A stretch of DNA of 54,428 nucleotides from a virus. Within the stretch, counting starts at the first letter, position 1. Every line of letters starts with the position of its first letter. Shown piece by piece: positions 44,244 through 52,114 of the stretch. The notes under the pieces are model-generated. The model worked only from the letters and a program-made list of their open reading frames with translations. It was not told the DNA's origin and ran no database searches. The position numbers were made by a program, and so were the translations under genes. The stretch lies in the IMG/VR virus record IMGVR_UViG_3300036944_000521, positions 1 to 54,428 of that record; one strand, 5' to 3'.

Positions 44244-44272
44244 AACTTTTCCTTTTTTGTTATCGTATAATC

Positions 44273-44302
44273 AATATACGCTATAAATAAGGAGTTATGC
44301 AA
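44273..44302 (-). promoter_or_regulatory. sigma70-type promoter
   Basis: -35 TTGCAT, 18-nt spacer, -10 TATATT. Confidence 0.7.
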
Positions 44303-44314
44303 GTCTAATGTGAC

Positions 44315-44515
44315 TTAGGTTAGTAGTTCTAAGCTAGAGAATGTAATATTTCTACGAAGATCAAGTAGAGCTACTATAAAATCGTCAGCTTCATATATAA
44401 AAGAACACCGATGGCACTCAACAGTGCTCACCGGTGTGATTTTAGAACGATAATACCATATTTCTGAAGTATCATTACAAGAAGGACAGGCTGATACAGC
44501 TCTGTGCACATCCAT
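44315..44515 (-). CDS. zinc-ribbon protein
   Basis: 66 residues with ACPSC and ECHRC spaced 24 apart, a four-Cys zinc ribbon as in small transcription or translation factors. Confidence 0.65.
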   Translation of the reverse strand: MDVHRAVSACPSCNDTSEIWYYRSKITPVSTVECHRCSFIYEADDFIVALLDLRRNITFSSLELLT

Positions 44516-44766
44516 TAGTCTCTGTAACCTTTGGTCTTATTTGCTATGTTTTTAGGCTGTTTAACAAATTGCTTACCTTCTTTAGTGCCTTTACGCTTAG
44601 CTGCATTAGTAGCAGCTTTTTCACCAGAAGATAACGAATCCCATGCCTTTTGTGGCAGATATCTACCACGTTCTGCACGCGGTTTATCTGCCTCACTAGG
44701 TTTAGAGTACTGCCACTTTTGTTCAGTCCACTTTTTTAGTGATTGCTGGGAAGGTTTTAAAGCCAT
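44515..44766 (-). CDS. DUF5872-like basic protein
   Basis: 83 residues. KKWTEQKW, RYLPQKAWDSLSSGEKAAT and GKQFVKQPK match a small basic family common in aquatic viruses. Possibly a packaged nucleic-acid-binding protein. Part of a run of three basic genes. Confidence 0.65.
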   Translation of the reverse strand: MALKPSQQSLKKWTEQKWQYSKPSEADKPRAERGRYLPQKAWDSLSSGEKAATNAAKRKGTKEGKQFVKQPKNIANKTKGYRD

Positions 44767-44768
44767 GA

Positions 44769-44894
44769 TTACTTTTTCATTTTTTTAAGCATAGCCGCCT
44801 GAAGTGCTGGAGGTAGCTTTTTTTGTCCTGCAGTTAGACCCGCAGTTGCTGGTTTCTTATCTTTTGTCATTTCTTTTTTTGGTGCTTTAGCCAT
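44769..44894 (-). CDS. hypothetical basic protein
   Basis: 41 residues: MAKAPKKEMTKDKKPA, then QKKLPPALQAAMLKKMKK; Lys 30%. Member of the basic-protein run. Confidence 0.55.
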   Translation of the reverse strand: MAKAPKKEMTKDKKPATAGLTAGQKKLPPALQAAMLKKMKK

Positions 44895-44914
44895 TATATT
44901 CTCCTAAGGTCTAG

Positions 44915-45097
44915 TTATTTTTTATAACCGCCGCCTGATTTTTTGTATTCTGTAGCTAGGAACTGAGCTTTTCTAGCACTCCATTGACCTGGAGCACCGC
45001 CTTTGCTCCCTGATTTGATCTTTTCAAAAAGTTGTTTACGAAGAGTAGGTTTAGTATAAACACCTGCCTCGTTTACCTTGGATTTTTTATCAACCAT
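44915..45097 (-). CDS. DUF5872-like basic protein
   Basis: 60 residues. TLRKQLFEKIKSGSKGG and APGQWSARKAQFLATEYKK match the other signature of the basic aquatic-virus family. Confidence 0.65.
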   Translation of the reverse strand: MVDKKSKVNEAGVYTKPTLRKQLFEKIKSGSKGGAPGQWSARKAQFLATEYKKSGGGYKK

Positions 45098-45128
45098 GTC
45101 GGTATCTCCTAAAAGTAATCTATACTAT

Positions 45129-45156
45129 ATTATAATAGCTGTGCTTAATTAGTCAA
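45129..45156 (-). promoter_or_regulatory. sigma70-type promoter
   Basis: -35 TTGACT, 16-nt spacer, -10 TATAAT; drives the basic-protein run. Confidence 0.7.
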
Positions 45157-45167
45157 ATTTAATTTTA

Positions 45168-46178
45168 TTACTTTGTATCTATAAGTATGTTTTTGAATTG
45201 GTTGTAGCAAGCGTCCCAAGACCAGTGCATACTCTTATAGTAAACTATAGATTTACTCATAAACACGCAGTTATATACAGATTCTGAGAGATTATTACTA
45301 GTATGTCCTGTAATACCTTGTTCAATTATGTCTATAGGTCCAGTAACTGGATAAGCTGCTACGGGTAATCCGGAAGCCATTGCTTCTATAATGACTACTC
45401 CGAAAGTATCTGACTTACTAGGAAACACAAATACATCAGCTTTTCTATAATAATCAGCTAAGTCTTTACCTATCTTTTTACCTACAAATTCTACATCATT
45501 ATAGTTTTTCTTTAGAGTATCTAGGTAAGGACCATCTCCTACTAGTATCTTTTTAGAATTAGGTATTTGTAAGCTACAAAAATCATCTAATCCTTTTTCT
45601 TGGCTTACCCTACTTACACATAGCAATATAAGTTCTTTATTATCAGTAAGATAGTCTGGATAGAATATAGATCTATCTACTCCGCGTGTCCAAGCTTGAA
45701 TGTTTTGGGTAAACCCTTTAGCTCTAAGTTCTTGTACCATAGAAGGAGTAGTTGTTAGAATACAGGTACTATTTCGATAAGCGTAACGCATAAACGACCA
45801 GCCCCAGCTTGTTTTAAACCAAGGCAACCTAGCACTAATTAACTCAGGAAACTTAGTGTGGCACGATGTAGAAAAAGGTATATGTAGTTTTCTACAGAGT
45901 CTTGCAAAGTAAAAACCTAAAGGGCCTTCAGGGGTTGCTATATGTATATGATCCCAAGAATTCTTTTTTAGTAATTTTCTTATACGTAAAGGGTTAGGAA
46001 TACCTATTTTTATCTCAGAGTATCCAGGTAGTGAAAATCTAAATGTGCATCTACCAGGGTGGTATACATATATAGTATCTCCCTGTTTTTTAGCTTCAAT
46101 AACAAGATTGAATAAGGTGGTTACTACCCCATTAACTTGAGGCTTCCAAGCATCAGTTATCAGTAGTATTTTTGCCAT
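45168..46178 (-). CDS. GT4 glycosyltransferase, Agt-like (glycolipid synthesis)
   Basis: 336 residues from ATG 46178. LITDAWKPQVNGVVTTL (acceptor loop), HIATPEGPLGFYFARL, CVSRVSQEKGL, LVGDGPY and FPSKSDTFGVVIIEAMASGLPV (E-x7-E) are the blocks of GT4 diacylglycerol glycosyltransferases. Overlaps by 26 bases the phosphoesterase gene before it. In marine bacteria an agt gene sits next to plcP and makes glycolipids to replace phospholipids in low phosphate. The paired layout here supports that role. Confidence 0.78.
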   Translation of the reverse strand: MAKILLITDAWKPQVNGVVTTLFNLVIEAKKQGDTIYVYHPGRCTFRFSLPGYSEIKIGIPNPLRIRKLLKKNSWDHIHIATPEGPLGFYFARLCRKLHIPFSTSCHTKFPELISARLPWFKTSWGWSFMRYAYRNSTCILTTTPSMVQELRAKGFTQNIQAWTRGVDRSIFYPDYLTDNKELILLCVSRVSQEKGLDDFCSLQIPNSKKILVGDGPYLDTLKKNYNDVEFVGKKIGKDLADYYRKADVFVFPSKSDTFGVVIIEAMASGLPVAAYPVTGPIDIIEQGITGHTSNNLSESVYNCVFMSKSIVYYKSMHWSWDACYNQFKNILIDTK

Positions 46179-46920
46179 CTGATACAATATCCTTATTCCA
46201 TATGATTTCAAATCTACCATCTAAGTGTTCTACTAGTGCTGAACCAGACTCTAGCCAATCACCATCATTCATATATTCAACACCATTAATTATCTTTATC
46301 TCAGCAGTATGAATATGACCGCATATAACACCGTCGTAACTTCTATCTTTGCAGTAACTAGCTACTTTGTACTCAAACTTGTGTATAAAATTGAGAGCAT
46401 ATTTAGTGTTTTGTTTTAGCCAATTAGATAAGCTCCAATAAGGTAAGCCTAGCCAGCGTCTGACAGTATTAAAATGAGTATTAAACCAGATCATAAAATT
46501 ATATAGATTATCACCTAAGTGCATTACCCATTTATGATCTAACATTAAGTCGTCAAAGAAATCACCATGTATAACTAAATAACGTTTACCATTTACACCA
46601 ATGTGATCTATTCTATCTACTATTTTTATATTACCTATAGATATATCAAACGCAAGAAACTTTCTTACAACTTCATCGTGATTACCTGGTAAGTAGTAAA
46701 CGTTTGTACCACGTTTTGCAGCAGTTAGAACTCTTCTAATTACGTTTACGTGACTTTGTGGAAAATACCAAGTTTTATTTAGTCTCCAGCCATCAATTAT
46801 ATCTCCTACAAGATATAAGTTTTCAGCTGTATTATGTTTTAAAAAATTACATATAGCATCCGCTTGGCAACCTTTTGTGCCTAAGTGAAAATCTGATATG
46901 AATATACTTTTATAGTGCAT
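46153..46920 (-). CDS. PlcP/LpxH-like metallophosphoesterase (COG2908 type)
   Basis: 255 residues from ATG 46920 (AAAGGGG upstream). ISDFHLGTKGC, LVGDIIDGW, YLPGNHDEVVR, VIHGDFFDD and CGHIHTAEI are the full metal set of the LpxH/PlcP branch, and YWSLSNWLK fits PlcP. PlcP cuts phospholipids to diacylglycerol, the substrate of Agt. LpxH activity on lipid A precursors is the alternative. Coupled with the glycosyltransferase, lipid remodelling is favoured. Confidence 0.75.
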   Translation of the reverse strand: MHYKSIFISDFHLGTKGCQADAICNFLKHNTAENLYLVGDIIDGWRLNKTWYFPQSHVNVIRRVLTAAKRGTNVYYLPGNHDEVVRKFLAFDISIGNIKIVDRIDHIGVNGKRYLVIHGDFFDDLMLDHKWVMHLGDNLYNFMIWFNTHFNTVRRWLGLPYWSLSNWLKQNTKYALNFIHKFEYKVASYCKDRSYDGVICGHIHTAEIKIINGVEYMNDGDWLESGSALVEHLDGRFEIIWNKDIVSDGKNTTDN

Positions 46921-46935
46921 TATCACCCCTTTCTA

Positions 46936-47565
46936 TTATTTAATCATAAAACCTAACCTAGCATCTTTTAATAAATTATCAGCATTATCAAAGGATTCTA
47001 TAAAAGTGTAACCCTGTATGTAGTAACTATCTATAAGATCTACTGTACTTTGCCAGATAGGTATCATTTCTGATACTTCAGGGTCTGGGCTACCTCTAAG
47101 ATGAACTTCAAAGGGTTTATTATCTTTATATTCTACATTTATTATATTAACATCGTATAAACAGTTTAAATATTCTGGAGCAGGTATTGGGTTATTTACC
47201 TTTAGCCATTTAAAAAATTTAGTAAAACACTCTTTTTCATTAAAACCTTGATAAGTATGTGAAACTTCCCAGCAGTCGCGCCAAACATAAGTTACTGAAT
47301 AATGATTACCTTGAAGATAATCACACCAGAAGTATCCTGGCTCAACTTTGGTATAATCTCCAGCTTCTATATATGCTAGTCTAGCTCCTATACCCATGCC
47401 AGACAGATTATAAGTAGGTTTTATTATGTACTCTGCTGAAATAGTAGGAGCTACACCAGACGGTCCGCAAGCATAGCCTTCAAGCTCAGCTATATATAGT
47501 TTATTAAACCATTTATGATGCTGAGGATATAGTTTCCAAGCTTCTTCGTCTGTTATATTTTGCAT
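46936..47565 (-). CDS. hypothetical, possibly ATP-grasp-like
   Basis: 209 residues. YIIKPTYNLSGMGIGARL could be a nucleotide-binding KPxxxxxGxG loop as in ATP-grasp enzymes; EPGYFWCDYLQGNHYS and EVHLRGSPDP follow. No secure family. Confidence 0.45.
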   Translation of the reverse strand: MQNITDEEAWKLYPQHHKWFNKLYIAELEGYACGPSGVAPTISAEYIIKPTYNLSGMGIGARLAYIEAGDYTKVEPGYFWCDYLQGNHYSVTYVWRDCWEVSHTYQGFNEKECFTKFFKWLKVNNPIPAPEYLNCLYDVNIINVEYKDNKPFEVHLRGSPDPEVSEMIPIWQSTVDLIDSYYIQGYTFIESFDNADNLLKDARLGFMIK

Positions 47566-47589
47566 AATAACACCTTTTTAGTAAAAAAA

Positions 47590-47615
47590 ATGAGAGTGTA
47601 TTTCTACACCCTCAT
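47590..47615 (-). terminator. hairpin with T tract at a transcript start
   Basis: ATGAG-x-GTGTA / TACAC-x-CTCAT with a GAAA loop and eight T. It lies immediately after the -10 at 47614-47619, so it is either the uvsE terminator or an attenuator at the start of the next transcript. Confidence 0.65.
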
Positions 47616-47641
47616 TATACTACTATAGTATTAATAGTCAA
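47614..47641 (-). promoter_or_regulatory. sigma70-type promoter
   Basis: -35 TTGACT, 16-nt spacer, -10 TATAAT; drives the 46.9-45.2 kb lipid operon through the hairpin above. Confidence 0.65.
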
Positions 47642-47643
47642 AT

Positions 47644-48711
47644 TTATTTTGTAACTAATTTCTCACCAGCAAACTGCTCTTCGTCTTTGATAAAAGAGTA
47701 AAAGCCTTGTACAGCGATTTCTTTATGTTTAGCTTCAATATCAAAATCTGCATATTGCAGCATAGGTACGTGGATAGCCATTAGTTCTTCATCCCAAAAA
47801 GTTTCTGAGTGAGCGTTAGGCTTCATCCAATATTCTTGATTGTCAGGATGAAAAGACTGAGATACATGGAATAGTGGGCGATTAGCTTTCCATGTTTTTA
47901 CAGCTTCTTTAAACAAGTCAGAAGTATGCGTGATATGTTCTACGTCACGAACTTTACGATTAACAGTTTTATCGTCTTGTTTAACTTTTTCAGTTTGTGT
48001 CATACGGTGACAAGCGTAGTGGTGTGTATCTAGTGTACAACGAATAGGAATACGTTGAGCAAGTTCGATAGTATGAGCAATATCATAACCATTAGGCTTA
48101 TCTTCGTTTTCTACAGCTAAGCACTGCTGAGCATAGTCAGATAGATGATGAAAGTTAGTAGCAAAACGTTTGATACCGTCTTCATGTTTACCGCCATACA
48201 GACCTTGAAGGTGAATATTCATCACAAAATCTTGTGCTGGAATACGCATAAGTTTACCGTATTCTGCATGATATTCAAGGTCTGCAATAGAGTTTGTAAC
48301 TACTTCTGCGTTATTAGATCCTAGAACAGTAAACTGACCTGGATGAACACTTAGACGTACTTCATGCTTAATAGCTTCTTGACCGGCGCGTTCTAGAATG
48401 TTAGATAGGGTATCCCAAATCTCTGCATACCACTCACGAGTAAAATCTAGAGTATAGCAAGGGAATAGTTCTGATGAAATGCGAAAACTACGCAGATTGC
48501 GAGGCTGCGTAGGAAAATGGGTTGATAAAATATCTAGCAGTTTGCGACAATTTTCAATAGCTTTGGTTTGTACCTTAGCTTTGCCACCTTCTTTAAGAGC
48601 ATAAGTCTTAGTAGTAGCACCAAAATTATAGCGTTTAGCTAGTTTAGTATCATGAAACTGGCAGCATTGAGATAGGCGCCAATCAGTTTGTGTTTTATTG
48701 TAGTATTCCAT
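47644..48711 (-). CDS. uvsE: UV damage endonuclease UvsE/UVDE
   Basis: 355 residues from ATG 48711 (GGAG upstream). FRISSELFPCY, RLSVHPGQFTVLGSNN, VENEDKPNGYD and CTLDTHHYACH trace the TIM-barrel with its metal His/Glu ligands. Cuts 5' of pyrimidine dimers and other lesions. It provides phage-borne UV repair for sunlit water. Slightly longer than bacterial UvsE. Confidence 0.9.
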   Translation of the reverse strand: MEYYNKTQTDWRLSQCCQFHDTKLAKRYNFGATTKTYALKEGGKAKVQTKAIENCRKLLDILSTHFPTQPRNLRSFRISSELFPCYTLDFTREWYAEIWDTLSNILERAGQEAIKHEVRLSVHPGQFTVLGSNNAEVVTNSIADLEYHAEYGKLMRIPAQDFVMNIHLQGLYGGKHEDGIKRFATNFHHLSDYAQQCLAVENEDKPNGYDIAHTIELAQRIPIRCTLDTHHYACHRMTQTEKVKQDDKTVNRKVRDVEHITHTSDLFKEAVKTWKANRPLFHVSQSFHPDNQEYWMKPNAHSETFWDEELMAIHVPMLQYADFDIEAKHKEIAVQGFYSFIKDEEQFAGEKLVTK

Positions 48712-48733
48712 ATAAACTCCATTGCTTTTATTT

Positions 48734-48762
48734 AAAATACAACATAACAAACTGATTGGCAA
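48734..48762 (-). promoter_or_regulatory. sigma70-type promoter
   Basis: -35 TTGCCA, 17-nt spacer, -10 TATTTT; drives uvsE. Confidence 0.65.
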
Positions 48763-48775
48763 GATATAAGTAAGT

Positions 48776-49081
48776 TTACTTACTCATATACGCAGTAGCG
48801 CCAAAATAAAATCCGATAATAGAAGCTTGTGCTAAATAAAACATACTTAGCAGATTACCAAGAGACTCAACTCTTGAATCTGTGACTATAGGACTCATAA
48901 GGACCGCAGTCACTACTATCATGCTAGCTAGAGCTATATAACTAATGAACTTTTGAGTTTGAGCTTTTTCTTCTCTAAGCTCTAGCTCCATTAGTTCATT
49001 TGATTTTGTTATTTCGTTATCCGTCACTTCGCCATCTTTATCTAAATCAAATTCTGAGTTTTCTGATACTGGTTTGATCAT
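48776..49081 (-). CDS. holin-like protein with EF-hand
   Basis: 101 residues. DLDKDGEVTDNEI at 12-24 is an EF-hand calcium loop, then a charged linker and two TM helices (about 46-65 and 77-96). Placed beside spanins, so a holin is likely. The EF-hand hints at Ca-dependent timing. Confidence 0.65.
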   Translation of the reverse strand: MIKPVSENSEFDLDKDGEVTDNEITKSNELMELELREEKAQTQKFISYIALASMIVVTAVLMSPIVTDSRVESLGNLLSMFYLAQASIIGFYFGATAYMSK

Positions 49082-49084
49082 TCA

Positions 49085-49318
49085 TTACTCAGTAGCCTTA
49101 GTTACGGATTTAACTGCTGTTTTTACCGCAGGCTTAGCTGGGGCTTCTGGCTCCACGTTAATTGCAACGGGTTCGCTTTTAATTTTTAAAGGTGCTAGAG
49201 TATTTGCAGCGTCCCAAAGAACTTTTTGTTCTTCGATAAGACCCATACCCCAACCATGTCTAGCTAACCAACGTTGTGCTTCTTCCCAAATAGTAAAATC
49301 TTTAATTTCTGGTGTCAT
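49085..49318 (-). CDS. hypothetical Pro/Ala/Lys-tailed protein
   Basis: 77 residues: IWEEAQRWLARHGWGMGLIEE helix then a PAKPAVKTAVKSVTK low-complexity tail. In the lysis cassette; role unknown. Confidence 0.55.
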   Translation of the reverse strand: MTPEIKDFTIWEEAQRWLARHGWGMGLIEEQKVLWDAANTLAPLKIKSEPVAINVEPEAPAKPAVKTAVKSVTKATE

Positions 49319-49630
49319 TTATTGCTCCTTATTAGTATTCTGCTCATAATACACAATTATGTTTTTCTGTGCAGATATATATCGTTTAATCTCTAGCATA
49401 TTAACTGCTAGTAACTCGTAGTCAGATACCGAAATACCATAGTAAATTTTATCATTAAGATTAATAACCTTCCAAGTAATATTACTTAGTACTATAGGAT
49501 TTGGAGCTGGTGGTGGCGTAAATACTACTTCTGCAGGCTTACTAATAATCTCTACAGGTTTTACCGCTGCGCCACAACTACTCAGTGCTAAGATCAGTAA
49601 AACTGCTAAAAAGCTTTTTTGTACCATCAT
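49319..49630 (-). CDS. Rz1-like outer-membrane lipoprotein spanin
   Basis: 103 residues. Signal peptide with lipobox LALSSCGA, then a Pro-rich segment (FTPPPAPNP). It starts inside the Rz gene in another frame, the classical embedded o-spanin layout. Confidence 0.75.
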   Translation of the reverse strand: MMVQKSFLAVLLILALSSCGAAVKPVEIISKPAEVVFTPPPAPNPIVLSNITWKVINLNDKIYYGISVSDYELLAVNMLEIKRYISAQKNIIVYYEQNTNKEQ

Positions 49631-49952
49631 TAATTCTCTTTTCTACCAATACAGGTTTACGTCTACTAAGCTCTTCCAAATCATGCTTCATTAGCTTATT
49701 AGATAGTTCTTCTTTTTCTTTACTAAGCGTAGAATTGGCAGTTATAAGCACTGATAACGTATTTGCTTGTTTTTCGTATTTATTTTGTATGCTATCTATA
49801 GCAGCTTTCTGCTCAGTTATAGCAATAGTTAGCTTACTATTTGCCTCGGATAAAGCAGCTAGTTTGTAGCTAGATATTTTATAATAACCGTAAAAACTGC
49901 CACTAACCATAATAAGTAGTGTAGCGGCAGCTATAGTTGCTCTTATGCTCAT
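49578..49952 (-). CDS. Rz-like inner-membrane spanin
   Basis: 124 residues. One N-terminal TM anchor (about 5-26), then a long periplasmic coiled coil (KLTIAITEQKAAIDSIQ and on). Ends in TAG inside the Rz1 gene. Works with Rz1 to fuse inner and outer membranes. Confidence 0.75.
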   Translation of the reverse strand: MSIRATIAAATLLIMVSGSFYGYYKISSYKLAALSEANSKLTIAITEQKAAIDSIQNKYEKQANTLSVLITANSTLSKEKEELSNKLMKHDLEELSRRKPVLVEKRINDGTKKLFSSFTDLSTE

Positions 49953-49978
49953 ATAAGTATATGCCTTTTCTATAGTAG

Positions 49979-50794
49979 TTAGAACTTGATATTCTGTTCA
50001 GTTTCTCTACTATCTCTAACGTAGTCTTTTCTATAATTATTGTTTATGTCAATAACAGTTTCAAGTAAACTCATTTTATTCGTATAATGTACAAAAGCCG
50101 CAGTATCCTTTGGAAAACAGGCCCCGCCAAAACCCCTTTTCCCGTCAAAACCTGGTACTCTATTATGGCTTGTGCCAAGTCTAGGATCGCATTCCATAGC
50201 CTTCGTAATGACATTAAAGTTTGCACTAGTATCCTGTACAGCATCATATAGCTGGTTAAAGAAAGCTACTTTCATAGCTAAAAATGAATTAATTCCGTAT
50301 TTAACAAAACTAGCTTCTTGTGGGTTCATATGATAGGTGGGGCAACGCTTACACATACTATAATCATTATAGTAATTTTCTAGTCTGTAACAATCAAAAG
50401 TGTTACCACCAAATACATGGAATTCTGGGCTTATAAAATCCTCATTAGCAGTTTTTTCTCGTAAAAACTCAGGATTATATACAATGCCTGATCCAGCATA
50501 CTTTGCAATAATATCAGGGGTTACAGTAGATTTAATGACTAGTAGCTGATGGGCGAATCTAGTTCCAGAGTTAAAGTAGTCTAACACTTCTTCTAGTATG
50601 CTAGTATCAATCTCGCCATCATCCATCATTGGGGTGGGTACGCATACAAATGTTAAATCATGTAGCGTTATGTCAATATCTTTGATTGAGTTCCCATATT
50701 TAGGATCAATAATAGTTTTCTCTACTTTAGGATTAGTAAAGCCGTAATCAACGGCTTTGCCTACAAAGCCGTGACCAATAATCAGTAATTTCAT
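49979..50794 (-). CDS. UDP-glucose/GDP-mannose dehydrogenase-like
   Basis: 271 residues. GHGFVGKAV (NAD loop), FVCVPTPM, STVTPD and GFGGACFPKD (catalytic Cys) are present. The C-terminal UDP-binding domain of the roughly 400-residue enzyme is missing. Could oxidise an activated sugar to a uronic acid for surface glycans, or be a regulatory remnant. Confidence 0.8.
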   Translation of the reverse strand: MKLLIIGHGFVGKAVDYGFTNPKVEKTIIDPKYGNSIKDIDITLHDLTFVCVPTPMMDDGEIDTSILEEVLDYFNSGTRFAHQLLVIKSTVTPDIIAKYAGSGIVYNPEFLREKTANEDFISPEFHVFGGNTFDCYRLENYYNDYSMCKRCPTYHMNPQEASFVKYGINSFLAMKVAFFNQLYDAVQDTSANFNVITKAMECDPRLGTSHNRVPGFDGKRGFGGACFPKDTAAFVHYTNKMSLLETVIDINNNYRKDYVRDSRETEQNIKF

Positions 50795-50812
50795 TTATAC
50801 ACTCATTAGTTG

Positions 50813-51169
50813 TTATTTTCTAGGACCGCCAGGTTTAGGCTGCGTTTTGCTAGCACTAGGACCGCCCCATAGTACTTTGCGTGACCAGTAGTTAGGCGAG
50901 AATTTATCGTTTTTTGTTGGATTACCGCTACCATCCTTGATACCGGCGCTACGAGCTAGATAGTTTTTTCTAGCCTCTTCACTATAGTTATTACCATAAT
51001 CACGATGACCAAACTTTACTACTTTGATTTCATCGCCTTTTTTAGCAAGAACTACTTTCTTATGCTTATCTGTTCCAGGATTGTTTTTTGGTTTGTTGAA
51101 TCCAGGATAGTTTTCGCCGCGATACTGAATACCGCTAGCCGTTCTCTTTACATCCGACGCCTTTGCCAT
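50813..51169 (-). CDS. conserved hypothetical basic protein
   Basis: 118 residues. YPGFNKPKNNPGTDKHKK, DYGNNYSEEARKNYLARSAG and FSPNYWSRKVLWGG are a pattern shared by many marine phage proteins of unknown function. Confidence 0.65.
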   Translation of the reverse strand: MAKASDVKRTASGIQYRGENYPGFNKPKNNPGTDKHKKVVLAKKGDEIKVVKFGHRDYGNNYSEEARKNYLARSAGIKDGSGNPTKNDKFSPNYWSRKVLWGGPSASKTQPKPGGPRK

Positions 51170-51335
51170 TTTTATATCTCTCTTCTATAGCCATTACTAC
51201 AGCCCACTGCTTATTTGTAAGCTGTGGATGATGTGTTTGAGCTAGTATACAACCTACTATAAAAGATTTTTCTTTAGGAGTCAAAGCACATTTATCAAAA
51301 AATTCTTGTAGCTGCTTTTTAATTCTTCTGGTCAT
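51135..51335 (-). CDS. hypothetical helical protein
   Basis: 66 residues from ATG 51335 (MTRRIKKQLQEFF). LTPKEKSFIVGCILAQTH; no family recognised. Overlaps both neighbours. Confidence 0.55.
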   Translation of the reverse strand: MTRRIKKQLQEFFDKCALTPKEKSFIVGCILAQTHHPQLTNKQWAVVMAIEERYKNGKGVGCKENG

Positions 51336-51444
51336 TGTACCACGGATAAATAAGCGCATCTTGTTTAGAAAGGCTCTTAACCTTATCAGTTAATTGACGC
51401 TTATCTCTTAGGCGTATTAACCAAGCACGTAATCTTCTAAACAT
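51319..51444 (-). CDS. hypothetical basic protein
   Basis: 41 residues: MFRRLRAWLIRLRDKRQLTD and onward, Arg-rich helix. One-base overlap with the nuclease stop. Confidence 0.5.
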   Translation of the reverse strand: MFRRLRAWLIRLRDKRQLTDKVKSLSKQDALIYPWYNDQKN

Positions 51445-52103
51445 TATACACCCATTAATTTTTCGTAGTCTACTCGTCTGTTTTGTAGTTCGTATAAAAA
51501 TGGTGGAGCAGTTTTTTCAAATAACTGAGGATCTTTACCGTCAACAGTAATAGCTACCACAATATCTTTAATACCCGTACCATACATCTCATTATGTGCA
51601 ACTGCATAACCGCAACACTGAATAAAGTAATCACGTATCTGCGTAGACTGTTTTGGTTTTTTAGAAGTTTTAAAGTCGATAATAGCTGGTTTACCTTTCC
51701 AGATACCTACCATGTCAGTACGACCAGCATACTTGTACTTATTAGACCAAAGAACTTGTTCTTGGCCCCATACTTCTTCTACACCAGTACTTACTAGAGT
51801 TATTAGATCACGACTCATTTGGCGTACATCTAAAGGTTGGGTACGTAGTTCTTCCCATATATTATCACCATTAAAATGACGTTCAGCAAAGGTGTGTATT
51901 AGAGTACCGCGATCTGTAGCTTCTTTAGATACGCGAGCAGCTTCTTCTTCACCAACTCGTTGTTTCCATTGTTCTAACCAAGGATTATTAGCGGTTTTTC
52001 CAAGAATTGTGGTTAATGACGGATAAGAGCCATCAGGGGTATGATATGTACGACCAGTAGTTAGAGTATCAACACTCATATCAGTTACATAGTCAAATTT
52101 CAT
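51444..52103 (-). CDS. PD-(D/E)XK nuclease (RecB/exonuclease-like)
   Basis: 219 residues. SLTTILGKT, RGTLIHTFAER, YKYAGRTDMVG (D), AIIDFKTSKKP (D-x-K) and YFIQCCGYAVAH (Q-x3-Y) match the RecB/Cas4-like nuclease core. Likely a recombination or DNA-degrading exonuclease. Confidence 0.8.
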   Translation of the reverse strand: MKFDYVTDMSVDTLTTGRTYHTPDGSYPSLTTILGKTANNPWLEQWKQRVGEEEAARVSKEATDRGTLIHTFAERHFNGDNIWEELRTQPLDVRQMSRDLITLVSTGVEEVWGQEQVLWSNKYKYAGRTDMVGIWKGKPAIIDFKTSKKPKQSTQIRDYFIQCCGYAVAHNEMYGTGIKDIVVAITVDGKDPQLFEKTAPPFLYELQNRRVDYEKLMGV

Positions 52104-52114
52104 TATACTTCTCT

